DNA of 64,000 nt from Albula goreensis (Eukaryota > Chordata > Actinopteri > Albuliformes > Albulidae): NCBI GenBank assembly GCA_022829145.1, contig CM040758.1:13972628-14036627 (forward strand), read 5' to 3'. The notes below the pieces were generated by a model. That model made no database searches. It saw nothing but the letters and a program-made list of their open reading frames with translations, and was not told where the DNA came from. Each line of letters opens with the position of its first letter. The stretch's first letter is position 1. Positions 1 to 11,260 of the stretch are shown here, piece after piece. Position numbers and translations under genes: made by a program.

Positions 1-1197
1 TGGCCCTTTTTATAACATAACTCTCTGCTGCCTCATTGATGAGGTAGAAAAAAAAATTGTGAATAAGAAAATCTGAAATTTGTTCTGTTCTGAAAAGAAA
101 AAAATATCATTCTGGCAGGCCATGCGAATGCAATGACAGGTCCTTTTTTGTGTTTAAGCCCGTCTTTCTGTGGTCTGAAGCCCATTCTGGCTGTAAATGC
201 TAATTTATAGTTTTCTCTGTTGCATGGCAGAAATTTGGATGTCTGTAGGTGGCACTTAGAGGCAGTGCTTTTGGTGATAAAAATAATACCTTAAAGATGT
301 GAAAACCACACAACCTGTTTATATGAATCATGCTGTAGACTCTCTGCCGCTCTTAACATTTTCTCCTGTAAGACATGAGAGTCTTTCAGCCTCTGTTCTG
401 TTACAAAACCACATGATGCTGTTTTTCAGGAGAGCAAATATGCTGCACTACGCACAGTTTCACGTTGTCACATTTGGAATTTTTGTTCGCATACTTGGAC
501 TTTTACTAGTCTTTGCATCATTCGAAGCAGAGAAGTCCATCAGGAATACGTAAGTCTCAAGTACGCAGTTCTCATATCTTTGGAGGTATTTGTTCTCCTG
601 GTCTAGCGGGATTAAAACATCCCTCTGTGTTGTTTCTGGTTATTTTCAAAAACGTTTCTCTTCACCCATACAAACCTCGTACATTTGTAAATGTGCTTGT
701 GCACACAAAAGCACTGCGCACACAAACATGTACGTACAGATGAATTCACAAACATACAAATATACACATACACACAAAATTGCACACATGTATACAAACA
801 TGCATTGTCTTCCATCTTGAACAAATAGCTGTGCGTTAGTAAAAGCCAGCCATAGCAGGTTTAATGATTGTGAGTGTGGAGAAAACATAATTGGCTTTTG
901 CGGGGAATGGTCTATATTTTTGGAACAGTGGATCCCTGGCTCTGTTGCTGCGTTCTGCCCTGTAGTCTTTAGTGGGAGACAGCACGGCAGTGAGTGTGCT
1001 CACAGGAACTGGCTGCACAGATATCTCTCCTGCTGATGTAAGGACACTAGAGAGCAGTCTGCTCCTTCTTTCCTCCGCACTGAGCTTGGATTTCTCCAGC
1101 AATATACACACGTCGGATAGCGCAGAAGACACCATCCGTCAACTCTGTCAGTCACATTGATCACCAGAGAGCACATGCATCCATGTACGCGCACACA

Positions 1198-1198
<1 letters not shown>

Positions 1199-1242
<44 letters not shown>
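1199..1242. repeat. (CA)n microsatellite
   Basis: An uninterrupted CA dinucleotide run of about 22 copies. The His-Thr reading frames across it are artefacts of the repeat. Confidence 0.95.
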
Positions 1243-1246
<4 letters not shown>

Positions 1247-1876
1247 CTATACACACATGCAAACAAAATGTATCCTATTATACAGATGAAAAGGTTGTAT
1301 TTTATGTTGTCTCTTCAAGTATGTGCATATCTCTCCTTCACTACGCATTATCCACCTTGTTGATTTATATTACATTTTAATATGCCCCTATGCGCCTCTG
1401 TCTCTCACTATGATTCCCTTTTTTAGGGGCATATTCTTTTCTTTCATTCAGGCCAGCTGAGCCGTGAAGGAATTAAGGTCTGAGGTACTCTGTTGTTAGG
1501 TCTTAATGCAGATGGTACATGCAGAAAAATCTGATTTGCCTCCGAAAAGTATGCCATCTGATTATAATTCATAAACTCAATTTATTATATTGGTTACTGT
1601 TATCTATTCATCCCACAGACAAAAGAAAAACCAGAAAGCCAGTGCAATGATTACTCTTCACATATGCGTATGGTAAACATATTTGAGATTCAGATTTGAT
1701 GCGTCTCTGGTCAAGGCTTAACATTTCAAAAGAAGCGAAACGATCCCCCAGACCAGCAACACTGCAGAGATGCAGAAACTGCGTTCACCCCCCCCCACCT
1801 CCCCATCCCGCATCTCTGTTATTCACGCTTTTCAAAGGCTTCTGCAGAAGACATGGCTACTGTGAATAGCAATTCA

Positions 1877-1882
1877 TTTATT
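1877..1882 (-). terminator. Candidate lrrtm1 polyadenylation signal
   Basis: The + strand TTTATT reads AATAAA on the lrrtm1 strand, about 570 nt past the stop codon. It is the first canonical hexamer I noticed downstream of the stop. AT-rich DNA makes chance hexamers common, so this is only a candidate. Confidence 0.3.
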
Positions 1883-2449
1883 TAAACATTTTTTTAGTTT
1901 ACAAAAAGAAATAGGATAGCTTGAATCTCTTTTTTTTCATCTCCACTCTTGCATTTCTGCTTTTACATATTTTACACAGATTTAGACCCCCCCAACTCTC
2001 TGTTTTTTTCTCTCTCTTTTTTAAATCACAATAAAAACAGTGTTTTTTATCTGTCCCGTTTAAGACAGTTTTGAATATCCTGATGTAGAAAGACACATTA
2101 AAGCTGAAATAATCCACCCTCAGTGAGAGCAGAGTCATCGCAAGCCTTCTCTCTCACCCTCCACTAGTTGTTTGTGTTTTTTTCCCCATAAAGTCAACAG
2201 GTCCCCAGAATTAGCAGCTGCAGGTCTGGATCAGTAGTAAATCCTTGGTCCATACGCAGGGCTTGGTCAGGCCCCAGGGGAGCAGAGCAGAGAAGAGTAG
2301 AGTGGTGCGTGTTTTGGGGATCTTCCCCCTGCCTTACACTGTAGTCCCCTTGGGGTAATCTGGCCCATGTGAGGAGGAGGGAAGGGGGAGAGGGGTGGGG
2401 GGTAGTAGGAGGGGTAGAGGGGCGTGTTGGGCATGGCTGGTGGGATGGG

Positions 2450-4042
2450 TCACACCTCACACTCCCTGGACGTCTGCTGTTGGCAGGTGCATGATCCGTA
2501 CTCATTGATGATGACCAGGGCACCCTCGATGTGGTTGGGTTTGTAGTCAACGTAGTACTCAGGAGTGGACATGGTGGCCATCTGCTGCATGGTCTGCTTC
2601 TGCTTCTGCTTCCGCCGCTGGCTGCTGAGGCACTGCCTCATCTGCCTCACCCCAGCTGGGAAACACTTCCAGGAGACGTACAGCATCAGCACCACGATGA
2701 GAAAGGAGAAGATCAGAGCCATGGTGCCTGTCACCACCTTGTGGATCTGCATGGTGCTCTCCAGGTCATCATTGGAGACCGTCACGGTGAAGGAGTTGGT
2801 GACCACCTCGCCGCCATCGGTGTTCTGTATGTCATAGGGGTTCCTGGTGGGGCCATCGTAGGGGTTCCCCCTGGACCCATCATAGGGGTTCCCCCTGGAC
2901 CCATCCTTGGTCCAGGCAAAGGGCCGGCTGGTGGATCCGACAGGGTCCTCACACAGCTGGAAAGCGTAGACGGCATCCAGCACATCCTCGCCCTGTGCTG
3001 TGTCAGGGCTAGCACACAGCAAGCTGCTGTCCCTCTGGCCCTGGAAGCCGCTTAACCAGGAGGCTAGAGCGCACACATTCCTGCTGCACTCCCACTCGTT
3101 CCCCATAAGGGTGATGCTGTCTAGGGATGTCCATGAGTCCAAAATCCTCTGGTCGATGTATGTCAGCTTGTTCATGTCCAGCTGCAGGGACTTAAGGTTA
3201 GGAACACTCTCGAAAACGTGAGGTTCGATGTATTCTATCTCGTTACCGGAGAAGTCGATCTTCTCCAGGAAGTGCCAGGTCCAGTCCAGGGTGCTAACCA
3301 CGATTGTGGCCTTGTTCCGCCGCATATACAGTGTACGCAGGGAGATGAGGCGGGGAAAGTGGGCCAGGTTGACTTTCACCAGCTCGTTGTGCTCCAGGTG
3401 CAGCTCAGTAAGCTTAAACAACCCGGCGAAGGAGTTTCTTGCCAGGCTCTGCAGCTGGTTGTAGCCTAGGTCCAGGAACTGCATGCTCCTGCAGTCCTGA
3501 AAGATCCTGACAGGGACGAACTTGAGGGCATTGTAGCGCATGTGTAAATTAGTAAGCTTCCTAAGGCCGTGGAACAGGTCTGGCTCCAGAGCCTGGAGCC
3601 GGTTGTATGATAGATCCAAAATACGAAGATTGGGAAGGGGTCTGAAGGTGGCGTTAGGCAGGCTCTCGATCCGGTTGAAGCTGAGGTCCAGCTCCTTGAG
3701 CCGGCGGAGCCTCTCAAAGGCGGTCTCCTCCACCAGCTCCACGGCATTATGGTCCAGGTAGAGCCAGGTGAGTTGCCCCAGCCCGGCGAAGTGCCCCTCC
3801 CTCAGCTCGGACAGGCCATTCTCCCGAAGGGACAAGCCTGTGGCACTGCTGAGGTTGCGGGGGACCTCGGTCAGGTTAAGCCCCTCGCAGTACAGCAGCT
3901 TGCTGTCACAGCGGCACAGCCTGGGGCAGACCCCCCCAGCCATGGGCAGCGTTTTCAGAAAGATTCCCAGAGAGCAGAGTATCAATCCAGGGGGCTTCCT
4001 TAGTAGCCACTTCAAGTACAGACCAATTAGAAGGAAATCCAT
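2450..4042 (-). CDS. lrrtm1: Leucine-rich repeat transmembrane neuronal protein 1 (LRRTM1)
   Basis: This encodes a type I synaptic adhesion protein; LRRTMs are postsynaptic and bind presynaptic neurexins to organise excitatory synapses (family knowledge). The frame is 530 codons with no intron. Numbered from the chosen ATG, it has a hydrophobic signal segment (about 5-34), an LRRNT cap with Cys39, 43, 45 and 52, and eleven LRR strands spaced exactly 24 residues apart (67-75 through 307-315). An LRRCT cap follows with Cys319, 324, 343 and 364, then one membrane helix (about 436-458) and a basic cytoplasmic tail with YYVDYKPN (496-503), ending in ECEV. N-glycosylation sequons lie at N56, N63 and N130. 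The tail and the [12 protein letters not shown] helix match LRRTM1 better than LRRTM2 or LRRTM4. I chose the second ATG (4042) because MDFLL is the family start and it has G at +4; another in-frame ATG lies two codons upstream (4048). An octapeptide repeat at 380-404 is unusual. The gene is antisense inside a ctnna2 intron. Confidence 0.97.
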   Translation of the reverse strand: MDFLLIGLYLKWLLRKPPGLILCSLGIFLKTLPMAGGVCPRLCRCDSKLLYCEGLNLTEVPRNLSSATGLSLRENGLSELREGHFAGLGQLTWLYLDHNAVELVEETAFERLRRLKELDLSFNRIESLPNATFRPLPNLRILDLSYNRLQALEPDLFHGLRKLTNLHMRYNALKFVPVRIFQDCRSMQFLDLGYNQLQSLARNSFAGLFKLTELHLEHNELVKVNLAHFPRLISLRTLYMRRNKATIVVSTLDWTWHFLEKIDFSGNEIEYIEPHVFESVPNLKSLQLDMNKLTYIDQRILDSWTSLDSITLMGNEWECSRNVCALASWLSGFQGQRDSSLLCASPDTAQGEDVLDAVYAFQLCEDPVGSTSRPFAWTKDGSRGNPYDGSRGNPYDGPTRNPYDIQNTDGGEVVTNSFTVTVSNDDLESTMQIHKVVTGTMALIFSFLIVVLMLYVSWKCFPAGVRQMRQCLSSQRRKQKQKQTMQQMATMSTPEYYVDYKPNHIEGALVIINEYGSCTCQQQTSRECEV

Positions 4043-5225
4043 TAGCATGAATATCCCTGTGTGTCGCTGAGAAAAAGTCCATTGAACCGTCCAGATTTTT
4101 TTTCTAGCTTTTTTTTTTTTTTTTTTACATCATATTTTATAAACTCCCCCCCGGCCGGAAATCGCTCTCGTTTTTTCTCTCGATCTTGGCAGCGACAGTG
4201 GTCGGCAGCAGCTAAGTGTTTACTTATATTGAGAAGCAATCCTGCCACAATGAAAATAAAATAATTAAGGGGGATAAAAGGCAAGCCACTTTGCTCATTT
4301 TAGATATCAGAGAGCAAAAGTAGAGGAGAGGGGGTAAAAAAAAAAGCCTTCTTCATGAACCGATCTCATATGAAAAGATTCCTACTCACCCCTTCAGAGG
4401 CTGACAACCTCTATTCAGCTGCTCCCTTTGTGCAGACACTAATTATGTGTGAATCTAAAAAAGACCCCACTGTGGTACAAATTCAGCCTTTTCCCCCCCC
4501 TCCGCCCTTTTTTTCGGCGGACAGCAGATCCTGGCAGCCTTACAATGTCTTAGTTCTCCTCGCGTGAAAGAGCCAGCGAAAGAAGGAATCCAAGTAGCTG
4601 TGAGCGGACTTGCGGGAAGTGCGAGTTTCCCTGGCTGCATGCATGAGCGCAGTGCCTGCTCTCCCGGTCCTCCGCAGTGACTGCCGTGGTGATCACAGGG
4701 AAGAGGGGAGAGAGAGGGAAAAAGGAAGGAGAAAAAAATCCCTTTACTCTTTTCTTTTTTTTTTTTACCTCTTCGCTAAAGACTCCGCCGATCTGTCAAC
4801 GCAAATTACTGTCCGTCACTTGAATTGACCACTGACCTTGATGGCCTTTAATCCAGCAAGACGGCTCATTTTCTATTCGGTGACCGAGCTCTCGAGATGT
4901 AGATTTATATATTTATTTAACGAGGATGTGGTGGTGGGGGGGGTCCCTGTTTTTTTTTTTTTTGTTGTTGCTTTTTTTCTCCCTCTGGTTAGTGGTCCCC
5001 CATTTATTGGTTAGTGGTCAGCTGCCTCTTCCCTTGCCTGCTTGCTGCAGAGTTGCTGGTCTCTGGGCTGGATCTTCTGTGGCTGGGAGGTGAGGCTGGG
5101 AGGCAGGGGTAGCACGTTGGAAAAAGCAGAGCGCTCAGTCCCTCGCAGCAGACTAGTGCTCTGGCAGTGCATGCAGAAGCACCTTCTGTTCACTGAGTGT
5201 CGTAAGCCACTCACAATTCAGGCTG
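4043..5225 (-). promoter_or_regulatory. lrrtm1 5' UTR and probable promoter region
   Basis: This is the DNA immediately upstream of the lrrtm1 start codon on its strand. A candidate splice acceptor, CTTTTTCTCAG, ends at 4067, so the last 5' exon may begin at 4066, 24 nt before the ATG. Farther upstream are a long A-tract on the gene strand (about 4109-4128) and a moderately CpG-containing patch at about 4555-4690. A GA/CT-rich stretch at 4690-4760 is followed by AT-rich DNA at 4890-4920. In mammals LRRTM1 has non-coding 5' exon sequence, so the transcription start should lie in or beyond this interval. I cannot place it exactly. Confidence 0.45.
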
Positions 5226-5226
5226 A

Positions 5227-5242
5227 GCGCTCTCTCTCTCGC

Positions 5243-5276
<34 letters not shown>

Positions 5277-5360
5277 CCTCCCTCCCTCCCTCCCCTCATC
5301 CTCCGCCTCCTCCTTCTCCTCCTCTTCTCCACTCTCTCTCTCTCACTCTCTCTCCCTTGC
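5227..5360. repeat. Long CT-rich (polypyrimidine) tract
   Basis: About 130 bases are almost pure pyrimidine on the + strand: CT dinucleotides, then CCCT and TCC units, then CT again. It lies about 1.2 kb upstream of the lrrtm1 start. Similar shorter CT-rich stretches follow at 5480-5575 and 5800-5910. Confidence 0.93.
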
Positions 5361-5825
5361 TCACTCTGTCTCAGTATCTCAGAAATTTCCATATTCAGAA
5401 GGGGTCTGGCTTAAACCAGCGTTTTAATGAAGCACAGAAATGATGCATTCAATACACTCCTGTACCCCTCATTTCTCTACCTCCTGCTCTTTCTCTATCA
5501 CTCTCTCCCTCTTTTCTCTTTCTCTCTTTTCTTGCTCTGTTTCGATCTCTCTTGCTGTCTCTCTCTCCTCACTTTGTCCGATAATGAATTGAAACAAGCC
5601 ATCTATCTGCTGTTTGCCATCTTGTTGCCGTTAGAATCATGTTTCCTCATTATTACAGATTAATATTCCGCTAATAACCAAAAGAAGTGTTTTCTGTTGG
5701 GCCCATTCTTGCGGTTTATGTTGTGCAGCACCTTTCAGCTGTGAACAGGATATGATAATGCAGTCAGAGGAATGGTTTTGAGCATCAAGCAAGGAAAACC
5801 TTCTCTCTCTCCCTCTATCTCTCCT

Positions 5826-5826
<1 letters not shown>

Positions 5827-5858
<32 letters not shown>
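5827..5858. repeat. (CT)n microsatellite
   Basis: An uninterrupted run of about 16 CT units inside a longer CT-rich stretch (5800-5910). Confidence 0.93.
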
Positions 5859-5863
<5 letters not shown>

Positions 5864-6644
5864 TATCTCTCCTGCACTCTGTCTATCTCCTAATTTCTCT
5901 CTTACTCTGTTTCTCTACATAAAAGAACAATTATTCCATTGTCAGCAGTAATGGCTGCACATGAACTGAAACCTCATCTTTTATTCCTCTAACAGGATTT
6001 CAGATTGGTTTTGACCCAGTAACTATAGCACTGTGCACCTCTGCCACTCTTAGCCTGAGGGATTGGGAGATGTGTTTTGAAGGTACTATTGTGTTGGGAC
6101 CTTGGCCATTTTATGTTTGGTTTGTTTTTGTTTTTAAAGCAAAATCATTGGTACTTCAATGTTCGGTTTACTTTTTCAGTTACGGTGACACATTCCACAT
6201 GGTGACCATTTTCAGATTTTCCTGTAATTTGTTTCATTTTAATGTCCTATTTCTTTTCTTCTTTGTTCAAGTTTTGAACCACAGTAGACTCAAAATAAAC
6301 AATTGCATTTGCATTTGACTGGACCCATATTGTCATGCTCACTGTTTACTATGATTGTGTAAATGACAGAGTAAGTGTAAATGTCTGCCTCTTATTATGT
6401 ATTTTAGCAACAGAATATTTTATCACTATCTACACTGCTGATCAACAGGGACCAGTGAAATAAAAAATGAAGAAAATGCATCATATTTAGCAGTTAGTCT
6501 CAAATATCTTGTTTTGAGTATGTGTCACATTCCTTATTAGCATATAAATACACAAACCAAGATTCTGCATTTCAGGAAAGGCATGCAATGAAAGAACTGC
6601 ATATCTTATCATACTTCTATGAATTAGCCTGTTGCTAGTGGAGG

Positions 6645-6700
6645 GTTTTTAAACCTTTATTTACCCTGGCAGGCCAACTAAGAATTCAGTTCCCTTTTGT
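6645..6700. mobile_element. Fragment of a dispersed fish repeat
   Basis: The text AAACCTTTATTTACCCTGGC followed by AGGCCAACTAAGAA resembles the start of a repeat widespread in fish genomes, usually written TTTAACCTTTATTTAACNAGG followed by CAGTTAAGAAC. It is recognised from memory of the motif only, and the boundaries are uncertain. Confidence 0.35.
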
Positions 6701-9700
6701 TGTGATCTGAGGATTCGAATTTAGGGCTACAAGTGGTTGCATAGCCAGTGGGATGTAGGTGTCCAGGTTTAGAGAGACAATTTTGAGAGGATATTACCAG
6801 AAATGTTAAGCTGAGGACCCCCTTGCCCCCATCAAAAAAGAGTGATGCAGGCAAAATGGGACAATGCAAACAAGTGAAAATGTCCTATATGACAGTGAGA
6901 TGCATTGCCACATTGGAGTCTTCACATTAACAACTGTCACCTCATTGGTTATTGCAGCCAATTTACTGCAGTGTCACGATAGCAGTTGAAGTGACAGCAG
7001 AGGCAATCAATATGTATTTTACCACCAGTTAGTTTTATTTGTGCTTTTTTATGTTAAAACAACTGATCTGTGTTTTGTTCTTATCATCTTCAGCTATACA
7101 CAAAAGAAATACATTGGTCTCTGTTCTGGATATTATTCTGGGGCTATTTTTTTCGTAGACGCTTATGCTGCACTTGAGATAAAATGCTGATGAGGGCAGA
7201 CATCCTGCTTTGTCGTCTACCTTTACCTTTGGTGGCTGGTTGGAATTCTGGTGTCATCCATTGTTTGACAGCAAAGATGCATAAATATTTCACTCTGAAG
7301 CCTGTTCGTAGCACAGCAAGTGCCATTTCAACTTCTGTCACATCGTTCACATTTAATCCCAAGAGCAATGGGCTTACCACACATGAAACAAGCATGTTTT
7401 CACCTACTGGCTTGTGATGTCTGCTGGAAGTGTTAAATCATAGCTGTGTGTCTGGGCATAAATATACACCCTGCCCCACATATACTGGTCAACATAAAGA
7501 AAGGAGCCATGTAAAATTGTATCTAAACAGCTCAGGTGCGTACAGCTCAAAAATGCATGCAGTCCTTCAAGTGGGTTCGGAGGTGACTCCACCGATTAAG
7601 GTTAGCAATGCACAGCAGGTGGGGAACACCATAACTTTTTTATCTTTTGGGTCACATGTGCCATCAATTTGTCAGACTTGGGTCGTGTAGAATGATCTAT
7701 TAAGCTGACAGGGCAATGTTCTATCCTTTAAAACTGTCAACAGAATGATCGGAGATAGCATTTGAAATCTTGCAGCTTCATTAGGTTAGTGCTTCAAAGG
7801 CGTTCAAACCTTCTGGCAGTGGAGTCAACATGTGGGTTCATGTCTCAGGTGCTAAGAGAACAGCAGTTAAAATGGATGAAATGTGAAGAGGGGGGAAATG
7901 TCTTCAAGTCGGATCTGTCTTTTGCTTCATCCAGCCCCCTCCCACCCGCTTTACCCAATATCTCTTTGGCTGTAATAAATGGCTGCACCATCAGCTAATG
8001 AGTTGGTGCACTGTAATGACTTAACACAGTGAACAGGAGACATGAGTATCCAGACCATCATCTCCAGTGACTTTTTTAAGAGTCTGGCTGAGATGCGGTT
8101 GCGCATGCCTGCATTACAGATGGAATCGGATAGGGATCTCGTCTAAAAGATAACCTTGAGCTGTTCTTCCAGGGACCCTGCCCTGGCCATTCGCAGTTAC
8201 CTCCTGTAATAAAACTATGACTCCTATGCAGTTACACACTGTTTCATAATGCAGAAAGAGAGCAATGCATGGTGGGAAGAATGGGTTTTTTTATGTTGCT
8301 CACAGGCGTGATGAAAACACAAGAGGGAAAAAACAAGGAGGTGGATCTTGACGTTAGTAAACGCATTCTCTGCGCTACAAATTTCCCTGACGACAGCTGT
8401 AAAAATTTGGATGAGGAAAAAATGGGGAGAGGACTTTTTTTTTTTTGTGAAAAATCCAGAGATTAAAAAGCAGAACAAATTAAACAAAATCGAATTAAAT
8501 CGTCATCTTCGTGGAACTAATGAAAGTGAATAAACTTTGGGACTTTGGTGAATCACAAGGGTTCCTTTTTTGCTTCTGCTGTCACGCTATCAGTGTAGCC
8601 CAGAGCGCAGGGAGGCCTACACATACCCGGCTGTTCGGAGTAGGAGCGTAATGAGTGCCTCCATTACGATGGGGCGGTATGAGTGTATATACGCCTGGCC
8701 CATGGGGTTGCGGAAGGCCACTTGAGTGGGGACGACCCACTCACACACATGCATGCACACAGACAGTTGGCAGTGAATGCAGACATCATCTCCTATCCCA
8801 AGTCCTCTAGCGCTATGGTGCTTTTCCTGCACTATGATGTCACAGAGGCACTTGACGCTGAGCGTCACTGAAAGAACATCCTCTGTCACTGATGCCATAT
8901 CCCATATGGCACGGGATCAGAGTTATGAAGCATAACCCATCCCCTGAGGTATTTATTCATCCTCTTATTCAGTCATTAAATGAGACAATCAGAAGCACTG
9001 GGGTATTTGAAACTATGAAGCATACCAAATATCCTTTAAGGTATCATTTAATGTTCATTTCATTAAATGTTTATCTGGCTGATATGTCTACATGTGCATA
9101 TGACCTATTTTTTCTGTTGTTTTCCGTGTTCTGATGGCCTATAGACTTCTTTAACTAATTGATCATTATGAACATATTAGAAAACTCTGTTATGCTGTGT
9201 TCAGTTATTCAAACATCAGCATCAGAGATGTATACTGCTCTCTACCAACCAACCAAACTCCTTCTCAGACTACAGTCGGTAGTGTAATTGTCTTTGAAGG
9301 AATCCATCTTCATCTCCACATGTGAATGGGGGGCCTTGTGTCTCTCGCAAAACCAATAAACATAAACTGGCTGTAGACAATGTAGAACCATAAAATAAGT
9401 TAGCACAGATTATTAATTAATGTAACATGTTCTGTTTGCTCAGGATATGTTTAATCAATAGCCTATTATATTCCTTTAATGTTTTCTGCAACATTACATT
9501 TTTAACCACAACAGCCTACATGCATGCTGGTGTTGATTAAACAACAGTATACTTATGACATTTTTTATAGCCTGAAAGGTCACGCATAGTACATGGACAG
9601 ACTGTTGCTGTGACATGTTAAAAATAAGACATGGTCAAAATGAGGTTCATGCAACAAACATCTGCAGTCAGAATACTACATGAATATGTTCCTTTTTTGT

Positions 9701-11039
9701 GCATACAAAATATAGCTCAGAGCTTTATAGCTTCCGTTTCAAAAGAATATTTACTTCAGGAATGTTTTTTAACCAATATTAAGTCAGCCAGGGCGCTGGG
9801 AGGTGCATTACAGTAATATTTCAGACCTTATGCAGATACCGTGTATAGACAGCTACTTCCGAGTGCTATCACTTATCTCTGATGCACTGGCATATGAATG
9901 AAGAGGCTGCGTATTAGGGAAGCTGGTGCCTCCTGATTTTTTTTTTCTTGTCCAGTAGGCAGCGTCTTATTGATTGCATTCTCTCAGTAAGCTATTTCCA
10001 GTTGAGTATCCTGGGCGGTCAGCAGCTACGCTGTGCTTTTCCCCCTCCCTTCTTTGAATTGAATAGAGGCCCCATGGCATGAACACTCCCCTATACTGGG
10101 TCTCTTGTAAATAAGTGGGCAGGGAAGGGCCATGTTTCCCAGCAGCTGCTGGTGTTCTGCTCTACATCTCCATCGCTCATGCTCCCCTATAGCTCTTGCA
10201 TTTCTTCACTAGCAGTTGATTTTTGTTATTCTTAATGCAGACATATTCAGTGGTTTCTTGGAACTCAAACTCACTGGCTTTCAGGTGGCACTCAGGGTAA
10301 AGGCAAATGCTGGTGGAGCAACTGAGTATTCTGGGCACCCTGTGTTTTTTCTGGCCAGTGAAATATTTGGGAATTGGATTCTCTGGTGGAAAAAAGACAT
10401 GAGGTAAGTCAGTTAAGATCAAAGATCAGAACAGCAAATATTTTTTCTCACCGCCATTTTCATAGGAGTCCCATTCCCTCTCTTGTGTGATGGCACATGA
10501 CTGAATGCTGGACATCCTTTCGAATGGCCCAGTCTGGCTGATATGGTCTATGGGTTCAGTCTCCCCAACAAGTGATGAAATTTTTCTCAAGCCTGGTAGA
10601 AGCGGTTAATCCCCAGCGTGTGTCTCACCTCTGTAAACATTAACGTGTGATGACAAAGGCATTCAGGCTGACTTTAGAGGAAGAGCAAATAGAACCTGAC
10701 TCTGCAAAAAAATGTCCTTTTGAGTACAATATGAGCTGATATTGTGGAAGTTTGCCATGTCCTATTAAGGAGCACACATTTGTGTAAACTTTGTGTTCAT
10801 TATTGATGGGACAAATATATCACAAATAATTTTATTCTCCAAAAAGTCAGCTTTTCAAAAAAAAACTGAATTACAGAAGTTAAGATTTAGTCACATTGCA
10901 TTAGTCACGGAGCCATACACTGACAGCACAAGCAAGCTGGCAGCAAGCTCTCTATTCATGCAACATGAGTAAAAGTCAAAAATTGGGAATTTTTTTTATC
11001 TTCATTGATAATATGCTGTTGTATTTATCCTCTATTTTC

Positions 11040-11260
11040 CACAATTGCTAATTCACTTTTAATATTTATTTATTTCCTGTCATCTCCCTGCCGCATCATC
11101 CCTGTCAGTCGACTGAGGGGGCCATTTGGAGCTTATAATTAATTGCCGATCCCTGATTATTCAAATACATTATCGAATTAGAGAAGTCTTGCTTCATGAA
11201 GTGCCTTACAAAAGAGGACACGTCGTAGTTAATGGCCCGTCATCTCAGATAATGCAGAGG
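11040..11260. promoter_or_regulatory. Candidate conserved non-coding element
   Basis: The interval holds homeodomain-type cores (ATAATTAATTGCCGATC, CGAATTAGAG), retained CpGs and no simple repeats. That texture is typical of vertebrate developmental enhancers. No alignment was possible, so this is inference. Confidence 0.25.

Larger units (their letters stand above)
1..2449. other. lrrtm1 3' UTR and flank within ctnna2 intron
   Basis: No coding exon was seen here. The part next to lrrtm1 (about 1880-2449) is presumed 3' UTR and includes a C/T-rich stretch on the + strand near 2380-2450. A CA microsatellite lies at 1199-1242, with a looser CA-rich zone at 700-800. Short poly-C runs occur near 1787-1803 and 1988. 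The rest is unremarkable AT-rich intron. Confidence 0.6.

Noticed and set aside
2531-3055. A 174-codon open frame antisense to lrrtm1
   Set aside because: It is the shadow of the GC-rich, selected lrrtm1 coding frame, and its composition (His/Gly/Val-rich) is typical of such shadows.
4129-4145. TATA-like TTTATAAAATA on the lrrtm1 strand
   Set aside because: It would place the transcription start only about 70 nt before the ATG and lies beside a long A-tract. Low-complexity AT sequence explains it.
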